DNA from: D37C17 sp964551815
GTDB taxonomy: Bacteria > Fidelibacterota > Marinisomatia > SCGC-AAA003-L08 > D37C17
Length of the DNA stretch: 64,000 nucleotides
Reading direction: 5' to 3'
NCBI GenBank assembly: GCA_964551815.1
Contig: CAZKEL010000001.1
Span: 33,017 to 97,016 of the forward strand
Shown: positions 47,601-55,563 of the stretch, piece by piece
Layout of the letters: every line of letters starts with the position of its first letter
Position numbering within the stretch: position 1 is the stretch's first letter
Translations under genes and position numbers: made by a program
The notes under the pieces: generated by a model
The model's database searches: none
The model's input: only the letters and a program-made list of their open reading frames with translations
Told to the model about the DNA's origin: nothing

Positions 47601-48164
47601 CATATCTCCAAAGGTTGCATCCAGTTTTCGTTTTGCTGCTGTACGCTGTTGTTTATAATTATTGATGCCGGCTGCTTCTTCAAACATGTGCCGGCGATCT
47701 GAAGCATTATGCGAGAGAATGGAGTCCACCATTTTCAACTCAATCACAGAATAGGCATTGGAACTCATCCCTGTATCTACAAATAAATTTTGGATATCTT
47801 TTAACCGGCAGGGAGTTTTGTTAATATAATATTCGCTTTCTCCGCTGCGATAAAGCCTTCTGGCGATTTCTACATCGTTATATTCAAGAGGAAGAATACC
47901 TCGATTATTATGAATCATCATGGAAGCTTCACAAAAGGATATTGCTTTACGATTTTTCGTTCCGTTGAAGATGACATCTTCTTTTTTTGCAGACCGCAAT
48001 ACAGTGGACTTCTGCTCTCCCAAAATCCATCTAATGGCATCCACAATATTGGATTTGCCACATCCATTGGGACCTACTACGGCGGTAATCCCTTCGCCAA
48101 ATTCCAAATTTGTTTTATTTAGAAAAGATTTAAAACCTTGCAGGTGAAGTTTTGAAATATACAT
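44655..48164 (-). CDS. smc: Chromosome segregation protein SMC
   Basis: An 1169-residue condensin subunit. Walker A 'GPNGCGKS' is at 31-38, long coiled coils run about 170-500 and 670-1000, and a flexible hinge lies about 520-650 ('YPYVRGVLSDLIEV'). The ABC signature 'MLSAGEKALTAIALL' is near 1077 and Walker B 'FCILDEVDAPLDDTN' near 1100. It compacts and separates chromosomes with ScpA/ScpB, which are not in the window. Length and layout are normal. Confidence 0.98.
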   Translation of the reverse strand: MYISKLHLQGFKSFLNKTNLEFGEGITAVVGPNGCGKSNIVDAIRWILGEQKSTVLRSAKKEDVIFNGTKNRKAISFCEASMMIHNNRGILPLEYNDVEIARRLYRSGESEYYINKTPCRLKDIQNLFVDTGMSSNAYSVIELKMVDSILSHNASDRRHMFEEAAGINNYKQQRTAAKRKLDATFGDMERVNDIITEVNNNVKHLQLQMKRFERYGKLKEKLKALHIHTAKAEIQSMRLKIDPIEEKLNALQQQQSSLSGQMNLDETLTEKVQLKFEEKKTDLNRCQKSYSDIENNLSEINSKLLVWAEKILGNENQILHFKDEIKQNDEALVLLINRKEELSEESVSLQPKIMDRKTTFEKSEEKVSEYRKQNEALILTHENLKKTAESKYIRIRDEESTNDRIKQFIQDKESHKEKLVDKKDQYFEKSENCTAEINLIKAEIENLENKISQASIHVEDLKSQHAAAEEKIISIQASVSELKGRQSSLNSQKAFYTNIIETHADKPEGVKEVLSDKSKYPYVRGVLSDLIEVVDKYKLTVENVLGEYCNYLIVNSHAEGMELFSNLKNKAGIIMLEGLKKYSKNNPAKNALIHKVTYPSYLSPLMHLLLKDIHLSEKEDFSAESEGGNLILKNEIYFSKGLFAKSFGKNKKSILGRQQELDRISKEEKKVTRELEDNSIHLEKLILTTDEKYQILKEATQNLDKDIDKLNNLELKLKNEDFNMARIFEANKELEEELRITETQLIDFNVKFNSSNQQMLDLKKEFQEAELETNSFQNQLREQRGKLTEEEKVLHESRIQLMEIEKEKEGLEFRISTFINQQKDLTKRIDKHKTDISHLEKNNTSLSNSIQPGKLNQNELNSALGDTLKEKEQLEKEYQTAYEELNRLQSGIRERQKQKETYFNTIKEFELKIAETTTAIKHHQNRIYELYRERITNIDIDLEKVDIPTQKAEIENIQRSIDRIGPINLGVSEEYKTESERLQFLQDQYSDLENSEKTLKQTIEKLDSEARVKFRNTFDAIKVNFSKTYTSFFNGGEGHLRLVGEEDPLDADIEIIARPPGKKTQTLRMLSAGEKALTAIALLFAIYLVKPSPFCILDEVDAPLDDTNIAKFTTVLKQFSDNTQFIVVTHNKLTMEKSDYMYGVTQEEEGVSKIVSVKLQKEVLGETAL

Positions 48165-48185
48165 CTAAAATTAATTATATAGGAT

Positions 48186-48533
48186 TTATCCCGGAGGCCA
48201 ATTAAGTTGTCTGCCTCCTAAAATATGCAAATGTAGATGATCTACAGTTTGCCCACCATATTTACCTGTATTTATCACCCAGCGGAATCCCTCTTTAACA
48301 AGGTTCTCTTTTTCGGCTATTGCATTGGCCATTTGAGAGATTGCGGAAAGATATTGACCATTGTCTTCATTTAATTCAAGGGTGGAAGAAATATGCAATT
48401 TGGGAATCACCAGGATATGAGTAGGGGCTTGTGGATTGATATCTCTAAAGGCTAATGCCAGAATATTTTCGTCAACTTTATCAGCAGGAATATTTCCACT
48501 GATGATATTACAGAATAAACAATTATTAGACAT
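48186..48533 (-). CDS. HIT family protein (HINT-type nucleotide phosphoramidase)
   Basis: A 115-residue histidine-triad protein. 'CLFCNIISGNIPADKV' (5-20) is the zinc/HINT N-terminus, and the triad 'DHLHLHILGG' lies near 97-106. HINT proteins hydrolyse adenosine phosphoramidates and aminoacyl-adenylates. The Cys residues CxxC are kept. It is the gene immediately upstream of smc. Confidence 0.95.
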   Translation of the reverse strand: MSNNCLFCNIISGNIPADKVDENILALAFRDINPQAPTHILVIPKLHISSTLELNEDNGQYLSAISQMANAIAEKENLVKEGFRWVINTGKYGGQTVDHLHLHILGGRQLNWPPG

Positions 48534-48542
48534 ATAGACTCC

Positions 48543-49043
48543 TTATTTCCAGTAAACGGATAGTTGAAGGGATAATTCTCGAATATTCCAAGGATAGTAT
48601 TTTAACAATATTTCATTTAACAGTCGCCCATTATAAAACTGAAAGCCCATTCCAATATCTCCAAAAAGGGAATTATAATGCCACTGTCGCGGGCGTAAAT
48701 TAGGGTCAATATCAAAATCAATACCGCTGGCGATTGATAAAACAGGACTGAAAGCTCCGGCTAAAAGCTGTTGAAAAAGTTTAAACTTAAGTCCAATTGA
48801 GGTTTCTAAATATAAGTTCTGAAATCCATTTCTAATGCCATAAAGGCTAAGGCGTTGTAGATTGTTTTGCAGGTGAAAACCTGATTCCGTAAATATATCT
48901 ATTTTCTCATTGTAAGCAACAAGTTGTTTGTAGTCAATACTTGTGCCACCACTGGTCACCTGCAAACTAGCACCGTGGTCAACATGAGCAAATATCGCAC
49001 CAATTAAAACGAGATAAAGAATTACTGATCTGTTACGAATCAT
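48543..49043 (-). CDS. Exported protein, possible small outer-membrane beta-barrel
   Basis: A 166-residue protein with a signal peptide ('SVILYLVLIGAIFA', residues 6-19). The rest shows alternating polar/hydrophobic strands rich in Tyr, Phe and Gly, ending in 'LSLQLSVYWK', as in small outer-membrane barrels. No family is recognised. It overlaps the oxidoreductase gene by 11 bases. An outer-membrane location is inference from composition. Confidence 0.6.
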   Translation of the reverse strand: MIRNRSVILYLVLIGAIFAHVDHGASLQVTSGGTSIDYKQLVAYNEKIDIFTESGFHLQNNLQRLSLYGIRNGFQNLYLETSIGLKFKLFQQLLAGAFSPVLSIASGIDFDIDPNLRPRQWHYNSLFGDIGMGFQFYNGRLLNEILLKYYPWNIRELSLQLSVYWK

Positions 49044-50070
49044 TTAACTCTATCATTACTTTCCCATTGTGTTTTCTCTCTTCCACATAGGAATGGGCAG
49101 ATCGAATATCATCAATAGAAAACACAGAATCTACAAAGGGTGTATAATGCCCTTGAGATATTTTTTTCATAACAGTTTTAAAGGTAGGAATATCACTCAT
49201 AGTTGATCCTAAAACACTATGCTGCTTTATAAACAGATGCAGAAGGTTTAATGAAACCTCCGGGCCGGTGGTGGCACCACAGGTAACAATTCGTCCTCCC
49301 TTTGCTAAAAGTTGCAGGGAATGCTGCCAAGTTGCCTTTCCCACATGTTCAAATACCACATCCACTGCATTTTTCCCCCAATGTAATTCTACATGCTTAT
49401 ACCAATCAGGATGTCTGTGGTTGATTACCAGTTCTGCCCCCAATTTGCGTGCAAATTCCATCTTTTCTTCATTGCCAACTGTTGCAATAATTCTGGCTCC
49501 TAAATCTTTGGCAATTTGTATAGCTGCTGCGCCAACTCCGGAAGTCCCTCCATAAATCAACAGATTCTCACCTTTTTTCAAATCTGCTCTTCTTAATAAC
49601 ATTTGATGGGCTGTCATAAATACAAGAGGCATGGAAGCAGCCTCCGTAAAATTTAATGAACTTGGCTTTGTATGTAGATTTTCAGGGTGAAGTAGTATAT
49701 ATTCTGCCTGAACGCCGTTTTGCGTTTCTCCCAATACGCCATAATTTTGGCAGTAATTTTCCCGTTTATTTTTACATTGGGCACAATTGCTGCAAAATGT
49801 ACCAGGTTGCACCACTACTTCATCTCCACTATTATACTGTGTAACCCTTTCTCCGGATTCTATCACAACTCCTGCAGCGTCGGAACCTAAGATGAGGGGC
49901 ATAGGTAATTTTACCCCGGGAAATCCTTTCCTTACCCAGATATCCAGATGATTAACAGATGCCGCCTTAACTTTTACTAAAACTTTATCAGCAGTCACCT
50001 GAGGTACAGGGATGTCAGCAATATTTAGTACCTCAATCCCGCCATGGGCTTCAATTTGGACTGCCCTCAA
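49033..50070 (-). CDS. Zinc-type alcohol dehydrogenase / quinone oxidoreductase family protein
   Basis: A 345-residue medium-chain dehydrogenase starting at TTG, overlapped with the preceding stop (TTGA). A structural zinc lobe is present ('CSNCAQCKNKRENYC' near 96-110), as is the NADP-binding 'YGGTSGVGAAAIQIAKDLG' (near 174). The usual catalytic-zinc Cys is Asn in 'SVNHLDIW' (39-46), so it may lack the catalytic zinc and act like a quinone or enoyl reductase. The substrate is unknown. Confidence 0.9.
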   Translation of the reverse strand: MRAVQIEAHGGIEVLNIADIPVPQVTADKVLVKVKAASVNHLDIWVRKGFPGVKLPMPLILGSDAAGVVIESGERVTQYNSGDEVVVQPGTFCSNCAQCKNKRENYCQNYGVLGETQNGVQAEYILLHPENLHTKPSSLNFTEAASMPLVFMTAHQMLLRRADLKKGENLLIYGGTSGVGAAAIQIAKDLGARIIATVGNEEKMEFARKLGAELVINHRHPDWYKHVELHWGKNAVDVVFEHVGKATWQHSLQLLAKGGRIVTCGATTGPEVSLNLLHLFIKQHSVLGSTMSDIPTFKTVMKKISQGHYTPFVDSVFSIDDIRSAHSYVEERKHNGKVMIELNDS

Positions 50071-50243
50071 GGGATATCCTCAAATTCTGCGTCTTGTATA
50101 TCTAAATTATTTTTGGAGGATTTGGAACTGGTTTTATTATCAGATGCAAAAGGTTTATTGATTCGAATTCCTGATATGAACTTTCTGATTTGATATACGA
50201 ACCAAATGATAACAATAAAGGCTATCAATTTAAGCAGGTTCAT
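50067..50243 (-). CDS. Small single-pass membrane protein (58 aa)
   Basis: An ATG at 50243 overlaps the stop of the nucleoside kinase (TAATG). The frame encodes 58 residues: one membrane helix ('LLKLIAFIVIIWFVYQI'), then a polar Ser/Lys/Asn-rich tail with 'DAEFEDIP' at the end. Its stop overlaps the TTG of the oxidoreductase, so it is precisely fitted into the operon. It resembles small membrane proteins annotated as DUF4834-like in Bacteroidetes, but this is only a similarity of pattern. Confidence 0.7.
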   Translation of the reverse strand: MNLLKLIAFIVIIWFVYQIRKFISGIRINKPFASDNKTSSKSSKNNLDIQDAEFEDIP

Positions 50244-50887
50244 TAACTCAGACTTTTCAGCGGATTAAAATAGCGAGTCCCCTCGCCGGGAGTGCGAATA
50301 AATTCAATGATTTCTTCTAAATCATTTTTATTATGAACAAAATCTATATCATTGGTATTAATTATAAGAAGGGGACTTTTATCATAACGGAAGAAATATT
50401 CGTTATAAATTTGGTTCAGGGCATCAATATACTTCCAGTCTATACTTTGTTCATATTCCCTACCCCTCTGTTTAATATTTTGCATAAGGCGGTCAGTATC
50501 AGACTGAAGAAAGATCACCATATCTGGTGACGTGACATTTTTTTCTAAAATTCTGGCTACCGAATTATAAAGACTCATTTCTTTATCATTCAGATTTAAG
50601 GCGGCGAATAGACGGTCTTTTACAAACATATAATCAGAAATGATGGTTTTGGTAAACAGATCAGTCTGCTGAAGCATCTGCTGCTGCCGGTATCTGGAAA
50701 GTAGAAAAAATAACTGGGTTTGAAAAGCAAATCGTTCAGAATCTTTATAAAAATCAACCAAAAATGGATTTTCTTCAAATTCTTCTAAAATGAGTTTTGC
50801 TTCTAACCGTTCGCCTAATAATTTCACCAGACTGGTTTTCCCAACCCCAATAGTGCCTTCAATGGCAATATGATAAGGTATCTTCAC
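50243..50887 (-). CDS. Deoxynucleoside kinase (deoxyadenosine/deoxyguanosine kinase type)
   Basis: A 214-residue P-loop kinase. 'IEGTIGVGKTSL' (9-20) binds ATP phosphate, 'EEFEENPFLVDFYKD' (35-49) and 'FAFQTQLFFLLSRY' (53-66) bind the nucleoside, and the lid is 'QNIKQRGREYE' (near 134). It phosphorylates deoxynucleosides for salvage. Which base is preferred is not clear. It overlaps folK by four bases. Confidence 0.93.
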   Translation of the reverse strand: MKIPYHIAIEGTIGVGKTSLVKLLGERLEAKLILEEFEENPFLVDFYKDSERFAFQTQLFFLLSRYRQQQMLQQTDLFTKTIISDYMFVKDRLFAALNLNDKEMSLYNSVARILEKNVTSPDMVIFLQSDTDRLMQNIKQRGREYEQSIDWKYIDALNQIYNEYFFRYDKSPLLIINTNDIDFVHNKNDLEEIIEFIRTPGEGTRYFNPLKSLS

Positions 50888-51405
50888 GCCGTACCTTCTT
50901 TATCTAAAATCAATACCATTCTCACTGGAGCTTCATCTTCAAGAGTTTCCAGCATTGACTCAATAGAGTTCTCAAATCCGGGGCAGGTGTAGTGTGGCGC
51001 TAAATCGTTCCATGGTTTAAGTACAAATTTTCTCTCAGGAATTCCAGGATGGGGTATTTCCAGCACATGGGAATGAATTTCCATATTTCCAAAAGAGAGA
51101 ATATCAATATCAATTTCTCTGGGTCTGTTTTTTTCCACACTTGGCTTTCTGCCAACTTTTTTTTCTATGGTTTTAACTTCGTTTAATAAATCAATGGGGG
51201 TCAAATTTGTATCAATCTCAATAACCATATTATAATAATCATTTTGATCGGTATGGTACATCGGGGATGATTGATATACATGAGAGCGGTCAACTACCCA
51301 AATATGCGGATGTTCATCCAATAGATGAATAGCCTCTTTCATGTAACTGTATCTATCTCCCATGTTGGAACCAATTCCCAAAAATATGCGCGTTTCCTCA
51401 GGCAT
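50884..51405 (-). CDS. folK: 2-amino-4-hydroxy-6-hydroxymethyldihydropteridine pyrophosphokinase
   Basis: A 173-residue HPPK. 'FLGIGSNMGDR' (8-18), 'YQSSPMYHT' (44-52) and the signature 'RPREIDIDILSFG' (90-102) are intact. It pyrophosphorylates the pterin precursor of folate with ATP. Its start overlaps folB by eight bases, giving the common folB-folK pair; folP is not in the window. Confidence 0.96.
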   Translation of the reverse strand: MPEETRIFLGIGSNMGDRYSYMKEAIHLLDEHPHIWVVDRSHVYQSSPMYHTDQNDYYNMVIEIDTNLTPIDLLNEVKTIEKKVGRKPSVEKNRPREIDIDILSFGNMEIHSHVLEIPHPGIPERKFVLKPWNDLAPHYTCPGFENSIESMLETLEDEAPVRMVLILDKEGTA

Positions 51406-51757
51406 GTAAAGTCACCTCAGTTTCAACAGTATCTAATATTCCATTTATTGGTGCATCGGGTTTGCGGATGATCACCTTGCAATTATCCAGTGTAAATTTT
51501 CGTACTAATGAACGGGCTATATCTCCGGCAAGTGCTTCGATTAAATTATATTTTTTTGAAGAAAATTTTGACACTACAAAATCATATATATGGCTGTAAT
51601 CAATGGTTTTAGTAATATCATCACTGCGAATTGCCTCATCGCAATCTAGAGAAGCCTCTACGTCAATTTCAAATTGCTGCCCAATTTTCTTTTCTTTATC
51701 GGCAACACCATGCCAACCATAAAGCTGGATATTTTTTAATTTGATTTTAGTTTCCAT
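51398..51757 (-). CDS. folB: Dihydroneopterin aldolase
   Basis: A 119-residue FolB starting from the ATG at 51757, which overlaps the stop of the methyltransferase gene by 11 bases. A longer frame from 51871 would lie inside that gene. 'LKNIQLYGWHGV' (6-17) and 'TIDYSHIYDFV' (51-61) and 'IRKPDAPI' are typical. It cleaves dihydroneopterin to the substrate of FolK. Confidence 0.95.
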   Translation of the reverse strand: METKIKLKNIQLYGWHGVADKEKKIGQQFEIDVEASLDCDEAIRSDDITKTIDYSHIYDFVVSKFSSKKYNLIEALAGDIARSLVRKFTLDNCKVIIRKPDAPINGILDTVETEVTLHA

Positions 51758-52388
51758 GCTTTCGGAGTATAATAAATTCTTCTCTACCCTTTCTGGGGGA
51801 AATAGACAATTCATGTTCTTGGCGTTTTTCCAGTGTGAAATGATTTTGAAACTGCGATAAGGTATTGTCAATATTCACTGCAAATGGGGGGCCGCCATCA
51901 CTTGGAAGTTTATCAGTAGGAAATAAAAGCCCTACAAATCTACCTCCGGGTTTGAGAAGGTTATTTACCAACTGAATATAATTTATCCTCTGAGAAGGAT
52001 CAATGGCACAGAAACAGGTATATTCTAAAACTACATCAAATTTTTGAAAATAAAAGTCATCAATGTTGAAAATATCACAATGCAGAATAGTAAATTCTAC
52101 CTTGTTTGTGATGGCTGCATTTTTCATATTTTTCACCGCCGATTCTGCAAAATCTACGGCGGTTACTTTGTGTCCTGATTGTGTAAATTCAATGGCATCC
52201 CAACCATTCCCTGCGCCCAAAATACAAATGTTTAAAGGGGAGGGTTCTGTTTGAATCCATGCTTTAAAAACCGGGGTAGGACCGCCTAAATCCCAACCCA
52301 TATCATCAGCTACATAAGCTTCTTCCCAATATTCCGGGAAAGAGGAAGGACTTAGATTTTTCCCAGTGCTTTGCATAGTATTTTCCAT
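51747..52388 (-). CDS. TPMT-like SAM-dependent methyltransferase
   Basis: A 213-residue enzyme. 'YWEEAYVADDMGWDLGGPTP' (20-39) and 'ICILGAGNGWDAIEFTQSG' (53-71) match the thiopurine/thiol/halide methyltransferase family, with 'DVVLEYTCFCAIDPSQR' near 118. Such enzymes methylate thiols, selenium, tellurium or halides. The substrate is not predictable. It is not obviously linked to folate genes except by overlap. Confidence 0.87.
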   Translation of the reverse strand: MENTMQSTGKNLSPSSFPEYWEEAYVADDMGWDLGGPTPVFKAWIQTEPSPLNICILGAGNGWDAIEFTQSGHKVTAVDFAESAVKNMKNAAITNKVEFTILHCDIFNIDDFYFQKFDVVLEYTCFCAIDPSQRINYIQLVNNLLKPGGRFVGLLFPTDKLPSDGGPPFAVNIDNTLSQFQNHFTLEKRQEHELSISPRKGREEFIILRKHGN

Positions 52389-52449
52389 AAGAGTATTTTC
52401 AAAGTACCAGAGAATCTTCCTTAGATTCCGGTTCCCTGGTTACGACAAT

Positions 52450-52644
52450 TTAATACAAGGTAACATTCTCAGCTTCCGGTCCCCTCTGGCCCTGAAAAAC
52501 ATCAAATTTTACTCTACATTGGGGAGTAATGCGCTGCCCTTTACGCACATTTGAAATATTCACAAAATAATCCTCTCCATCATCTCCTTCTATAAATCCC
52601 CAGCCATCCTGGTCTTTCCAGACTTTTATGAACCCTGTTTTCAC
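52450..52644 (-). CDS. Cold-shock-domain-like nucleic-acid-binding protein
   Basis: A 64-residue one-domain protein of the usual CSD length. The RNP1-like segment is 'KDQDGWGFIEGDDGEDYFVN' (10-29), which corresponds to the canonical 'KGFGFI...DVFVH' pattern but with Trp and Asn substitutions. It ends in 'GPEAENVTLY', as CSPs do. It overlaps the upstream hypothetical gene by four bases and may bind single-stranded RNA/DNA. Confidence 0.85.
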   Translation of the reverse strand: MKTGFIKVWKDQDGWGFIEGDDGEDYFVNISNVRKGQRITPQCRVKFDVFQGQRGPEAENVTLY

Positions 52645-53003
52645 TCTTTAATATTCTCCTCATCCTTTGGAAATTTAAAGCCTATTTTTTTCTCAAATTC
52701 ACTGGGGAAATCATACCCCTCTCTTTCGGGGTAATGCATCAGGGTGTTGATATTATCCCAGGTTGCAACAAATTGAGCTTCTATGAATTCCTCTGAGTGT
52801 TCTTCAATGGGCAGCAGTTTCCCTTCCTCGTCTTCAGAACGATGAATAATAATACCAGGGTGTTCCAGCCAGAGACCCAACTGGTCATAGCCTTTCAAAC
52901 GATAATGACCGGAGGTTTCACTGATACCAATTTCGTGAAAACAATCTGCTCTCCGAAAAGATACGAAAATCACATCACCAATTATTTCGTCTAAATTTAT
53001 CAT
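52641..53003 (-). CDS. Hypothetical protein (120 aa)
   Basis: A soluble, acidic protein of 120 residues with no signal or membrane segment and no recognised domain. It has a beta-rich first half ('GDVIFVSFRRADCF', 'GHYRLKGYDQLGLWLEHPG') and a charged second half. It overlaps the cold-shock-like gene by four bases (ATGA), so the two are probably translated together. The first half (strand pairs around a polar ligand face) could be a small ligand- or RNA-binding fold, but this is speculation. Confidence 0.6.
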   Translation of the reverse strand: MINLDEIIGDVIFVSFRRADCFHEIGISETSGHYRLKGYDQLGLWLEHPGIIIHRSEDEEGKLLPIEEHSEEFIEAQFVATWDNINTLMHYPEREGYDFPSEFEKKIGFKFPKDEENIKE

Positions 53004-53032
53004 ATAAAAATTGAATTACATCTGGAATAATA

Positions 53033-53057
53033 AAAGGGGAAGCATACTTCCCCCTTT
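53033..53057 (-). terminator. Rho-independent terminator
   Basis: A ten-base-pair stem AAAGGGGAAG with CTTCCCCCTTT (one bulged C) and a four-base loop lies 22 bases after the stop of the 167-residue gene. It is followed on the minus strand by a T-rich run TTTTATTATT. It should end the transcript from the lepB side. Confidence 0.8.
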
Positions 53058-53078
53058 AAAATTTCTCTTACAATAGTA

Positions 53079-53582
53079 TTATTTCTTCTTTTTTCCTTCT
53101 TCCTCTGCTGGCGGGAATACTTTCTCATTCAGTTTAGTAATATCATCTTGGATTGTTGATATATTTTGCTTCATCTGCCTGATAGTTCTGTCATTTGAGC
53201 GTTTATAACTCTCAAAACTATCTTCCAAATTAGAAACATCATCCTTCACCCTGTCTATTTTACGGGAGAGAACTTCTTCCAGCTGATCAATACTAAACTT
53301 TATTTCTTCCAAAACGATATCAATGGAATCCATTTGTGCTTCATAGACAGCATAATGTGCATGAGTTTCCTCTTGGAGGGTTTGTACATGTTTGCTGGTG
53401 CCAATCCATTTTTTCTCCAATCGGTCATAAATTTCAACAGTGGAGTTAACATCGCCTGATAGTTGTTCATCACTAGACTCTAACTGTGTCATACGCTGGG
53501 TACGAGTATCGTCAACTACAACCCAATAATAGGCTAATGCTAAGACGATAAAAAAGGTTACGATCCAAATTGCTCTTTGCAT
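53079..53582 (-). CDS. Hypothetical membrane-anchored coiled-coil protein (167 aa)
   Basis: An N-terminal membrane helix ('AIWIVTFFIVLALAYYWVVV', residues 4-23) is followed by a long heptad-rich coiled coil to about residue 150 (for example 'VLEEIKFSIDQLEEVLSRKI' near 90-109) and a Lys-rich tail. It resembles periplasmic or cytoplasmic spacer proteins, but no family was recognised. Its last gene position before the terminator and its neighbours (another coiled-coil protein, a membrane protein) suggest one small envelope module. Confidence 0.6.
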   Translation of the reverse strand: MQRAIWIVTFFIVLALAYYWVVVDDTRTQRMTQLESSDEQLSGDVNSTVEIYDRLEKKWIGTSKHVQTLQEETHAHYAVYEAQMDSIDIVLEEIKFSIDQLEEVLSRKIDRVKDDVSNLEDSFESYKRSNDRTIRQMKQNISTIQDDITKLNEKVFPPAEEEGKKKK

Positions 53583-53595
53583 AATTTCCCTTAAC

Positions 53596-53967
53596 TTATT
53601 TTTTTTCTAACTTTGCTAATTTCTTTTCCCATTCGGGAACATTTTCTTCTGGTTCCTCAGGCATTACAGACTGAATTTCTGCATTCTGGGATGCAGATTC
53701 CACCGGTACACCTGCATCTGGTGCGGGTAACCCCTCTGAGGACTTTAACATTTCAAGAAATTGTTGACGCTCTTTCTCTTTGGTAACCAGTTGGTCACAC
53801 AAGGTTTTCATCTCCTCATTAAAATCTTTAACTGTAAGTTCTAACCTTGTAAGGAGTTCTTCCATTAAAAGTGTCCCGTAGGAATCATTAATTCCATCCA
53901 ATAAATCATCTAATTTTTCAGACAGGTATTTTTTTCTTCCTTCTGTAGTGTCTAAGTCAATACTCAA
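53596..53967 (-). CDS. Hypothetical acidic coiled-coil protein (123 aa)
   Basis: Starts at TTG (53967) after an AGGAATG-like ribosome binding site. 123 residues, helical from about 10-75 ('LDDLLDGINDSYGTLLMEEL'), then a Pro/Glu-rich linker and a short C-terminal helix 'PEWEKKLAKLEKK'. No signal, no membrane segment and no recognised domain. It is 14 bases upstream of the membrane-anchored coiled-coil gene, so they may interact. Confidence 0.6.
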   Translation of the reverse strand: MSIDLDTTEGRKKYLSEKLDDLLDGINDSYGTLLMEELLTRLELTVKDFNEEMKTLCDQLVTKEKERQQFLEMLKSSEGLPAPDAGVPVESASQNAEIQSVMPEEPEENVPEWEKKLAKLEKK

Positions 53968-54008
53968 CTTTTTTGTACATTCCTTGAATTATGTGTGAGG
54001 GTGGAGAT

Positions 54009-54446
54009 TTAATTTGATATCTTATCTATGGGATTATCCCCATTTTCAGATTTATCCGGTTCAAGATAATTAAAGACCTTTTCGCTATTTTGTAAAATTA
54101 AATAAATCAACCCTGCAAAAATCACTGCCTGAAGAAATAATCCGGCTCCCAGAACTACACCGACGGCACCGGAAAACAACCAAAGCATACGATGTGCAAA
54201 GTCCAGGTTGTTAGAAAGTGAGATTAAAACCAGGAAAACCGATAAAATGCCTAAGCCCATCCCCAGATTGGTTTCATAGACATTAAATTGACTGGTTAAT
54301 CCCAAAATGGATGTAGCAAAAATGCAAATCAGTGCTGATTCTACAATCTTTTGTTCATTCTCTGATTTGCCGGGGACATAACTGAGTGCTCCTCCAATTA
54401 TTGCGGCTAATAACAGTTTAAAGCCAAATCCTATAAAGCCAAGCAT
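54009..54446 (-). CDS. Hypothetical four-helix membrane protein (145 aa)
   Basis: A 145-residue protein with about four to five hydrophobic helices and a polar C-terminal tail. The opening 'MLGFIGFGFKLLLAAIIGGALSY'-type segment and 'GKSENEQKIVESALICIFAT' are similar in feel to MgtC-like N-termini, but the MgtC motifs are missing. It is 12 bases downstream of lepB and probably co-transcribed with it. Function not recognised. Confidence 0.6.
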   Translation of the reverse strand: MLGFIGFGFKLLLAAIIGGALSYVPGKSENEQKIVESALICIFATSILGLTSQFNVYETNLGMGLGILSVFLVLISLSNNLDFAHRMLWLFSGAVGVVLGAGLFLQAVIFAGLIYLILQNSEKVFNYLEPDKSENGDNPIDKISN

Positions 54447-54458
54447 AGCATAATTTAG

Positions 54459-55493
54459 TCAGGATACCACTTTCATCCGTAGCTTAAATTTGAAGAGATT
54501 TACCATAGCAAATAAAGGAGTACCTAATATTTGTGTATCCGGAACAAATCCCCAAAACCTTGAATCATAACTTGAGTCTCTATTATCACCCATAAAGAAA
54601 TAATAATCCCTTTTTAATGTATAGCTTCCCAGATTTTTGAGGGATATCCCATTCACTTTAACATGCTCTCGAAGATATTCAGTATTTTCCGTTCCATAGT
54701 TTAGGTACCAGGGATTCACCAGATTTTCTTTTTTGTATTCACGATTTAATTGATTGATAAAGTCTGTACGATCTTTTTGTTCTCTCATAGCAGCTTTTCG
54801 CGATGAAGAAATTAATCTTAATAATTTATATTTTAAAAAACCATGGGTGCGGGCAACTTCATAAGGATCAATCATAGTAAAAGTTTTATCCCCCAGGGTG
54901 ACCTCATTTCCATCCTGTACCAACAAGGAGATGATTGTCTGCCAATCCCCAACTTTGAAAAAATCTATTTCCATTCCCTTATAGGGCACTTGAAATCCTG
55001 TCATATTATCCCGGTTTCCGGTAAAATAGGAATATAATTTTTCAACTTTATCCGGTTCATATTGAAATCCTTTAACATACTTTCCTTCTTCCGGGAATGC
55101 CATAATTTCACCGTTAATATAGATATCTCCCCTGTCAACATAAATTGAATCACCGGGGATGCCAATGCAGCGTTTCACATATTTTTGGAAAGGGTCTCTG
55201 GGGAATTCAAAAATAGTTACATCCCCATTATCCACCTCTTTGAATTTGGGCAGCCGCCACCAGGGAATTTCAAAACCAATCCGCGTGTAAGGGATGCCTA
55301 TCCAAATAGGAGTTCGCATACCATAAATGAACTTATTACCGATAAGCATATCGCCTGTGAGAATCTCATTTTCCATTGAACCAGTGGGTACCACATAAAT
55401 TTCTACCAGCGTAGTTTTGATGGTGAAGGCGATGATAATTAATATAATGAGTACCCGGATTTCTTCCAGGAATTTTTTCATTTTTAAACTCAA
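54459..55493 (-). CDS. lepB: Signal peptidase I
   Basis: A 344-residue protease with one N-terminal membrane helix (11-30). The catalytic Ser39 is in 'VVPTGSMENEI' and the general base Lys107 in 'KYVKRCIGIPGDS'. The C-terminal 'FMGDNRDSSYDSRFWGFVP' (near 300-318) completes the S26 family pattern. It removes signal peptides of exported proteins. An additional segment of about 140 residues (roughly 145-285) between the catalytic regions makes it longer than the common 200-250 residue forms, though E. coli LepB is also 324. Confidence 0.96.
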   Translation of the reverse strand: MSLKMKKFLEEIRVLIILIIIAFTIKTTLVEIYVVPTGSMENEILTGDMLIGNKFIYGMRTPIWIGIPYTRIGFEIPWWRLPKFKEVDNGDVTIFEFPRDPFQKYVKRCIGIPGDSIYVDRGDIYINGEIMAFPEEGKYVKGFQYEPDKVEKLYSYFTGNRDNMTGFQVPYKGMEIDFFKVGDWQTIISLLVQDGNEVTLGDKTFTMIDPYEVARTHGFLKYKLLRLISSSRKAAMREQKDRTDFINQLNREYKKENLVNPWYLNYGTENTEYLREHVKVNGISLKNLGSYTLKRDYYFFMGDNRDSSYDSRFWGFVPDTQILGTPLFAMVNLFKFKLRMKVVS

Positions 55494-55563
55494 TTGTGCA
55501 GATTTTCCTTCATTTTACGGAGTGAATATTAAGACTATAACAAATAATCACCGGAAGGCATTA

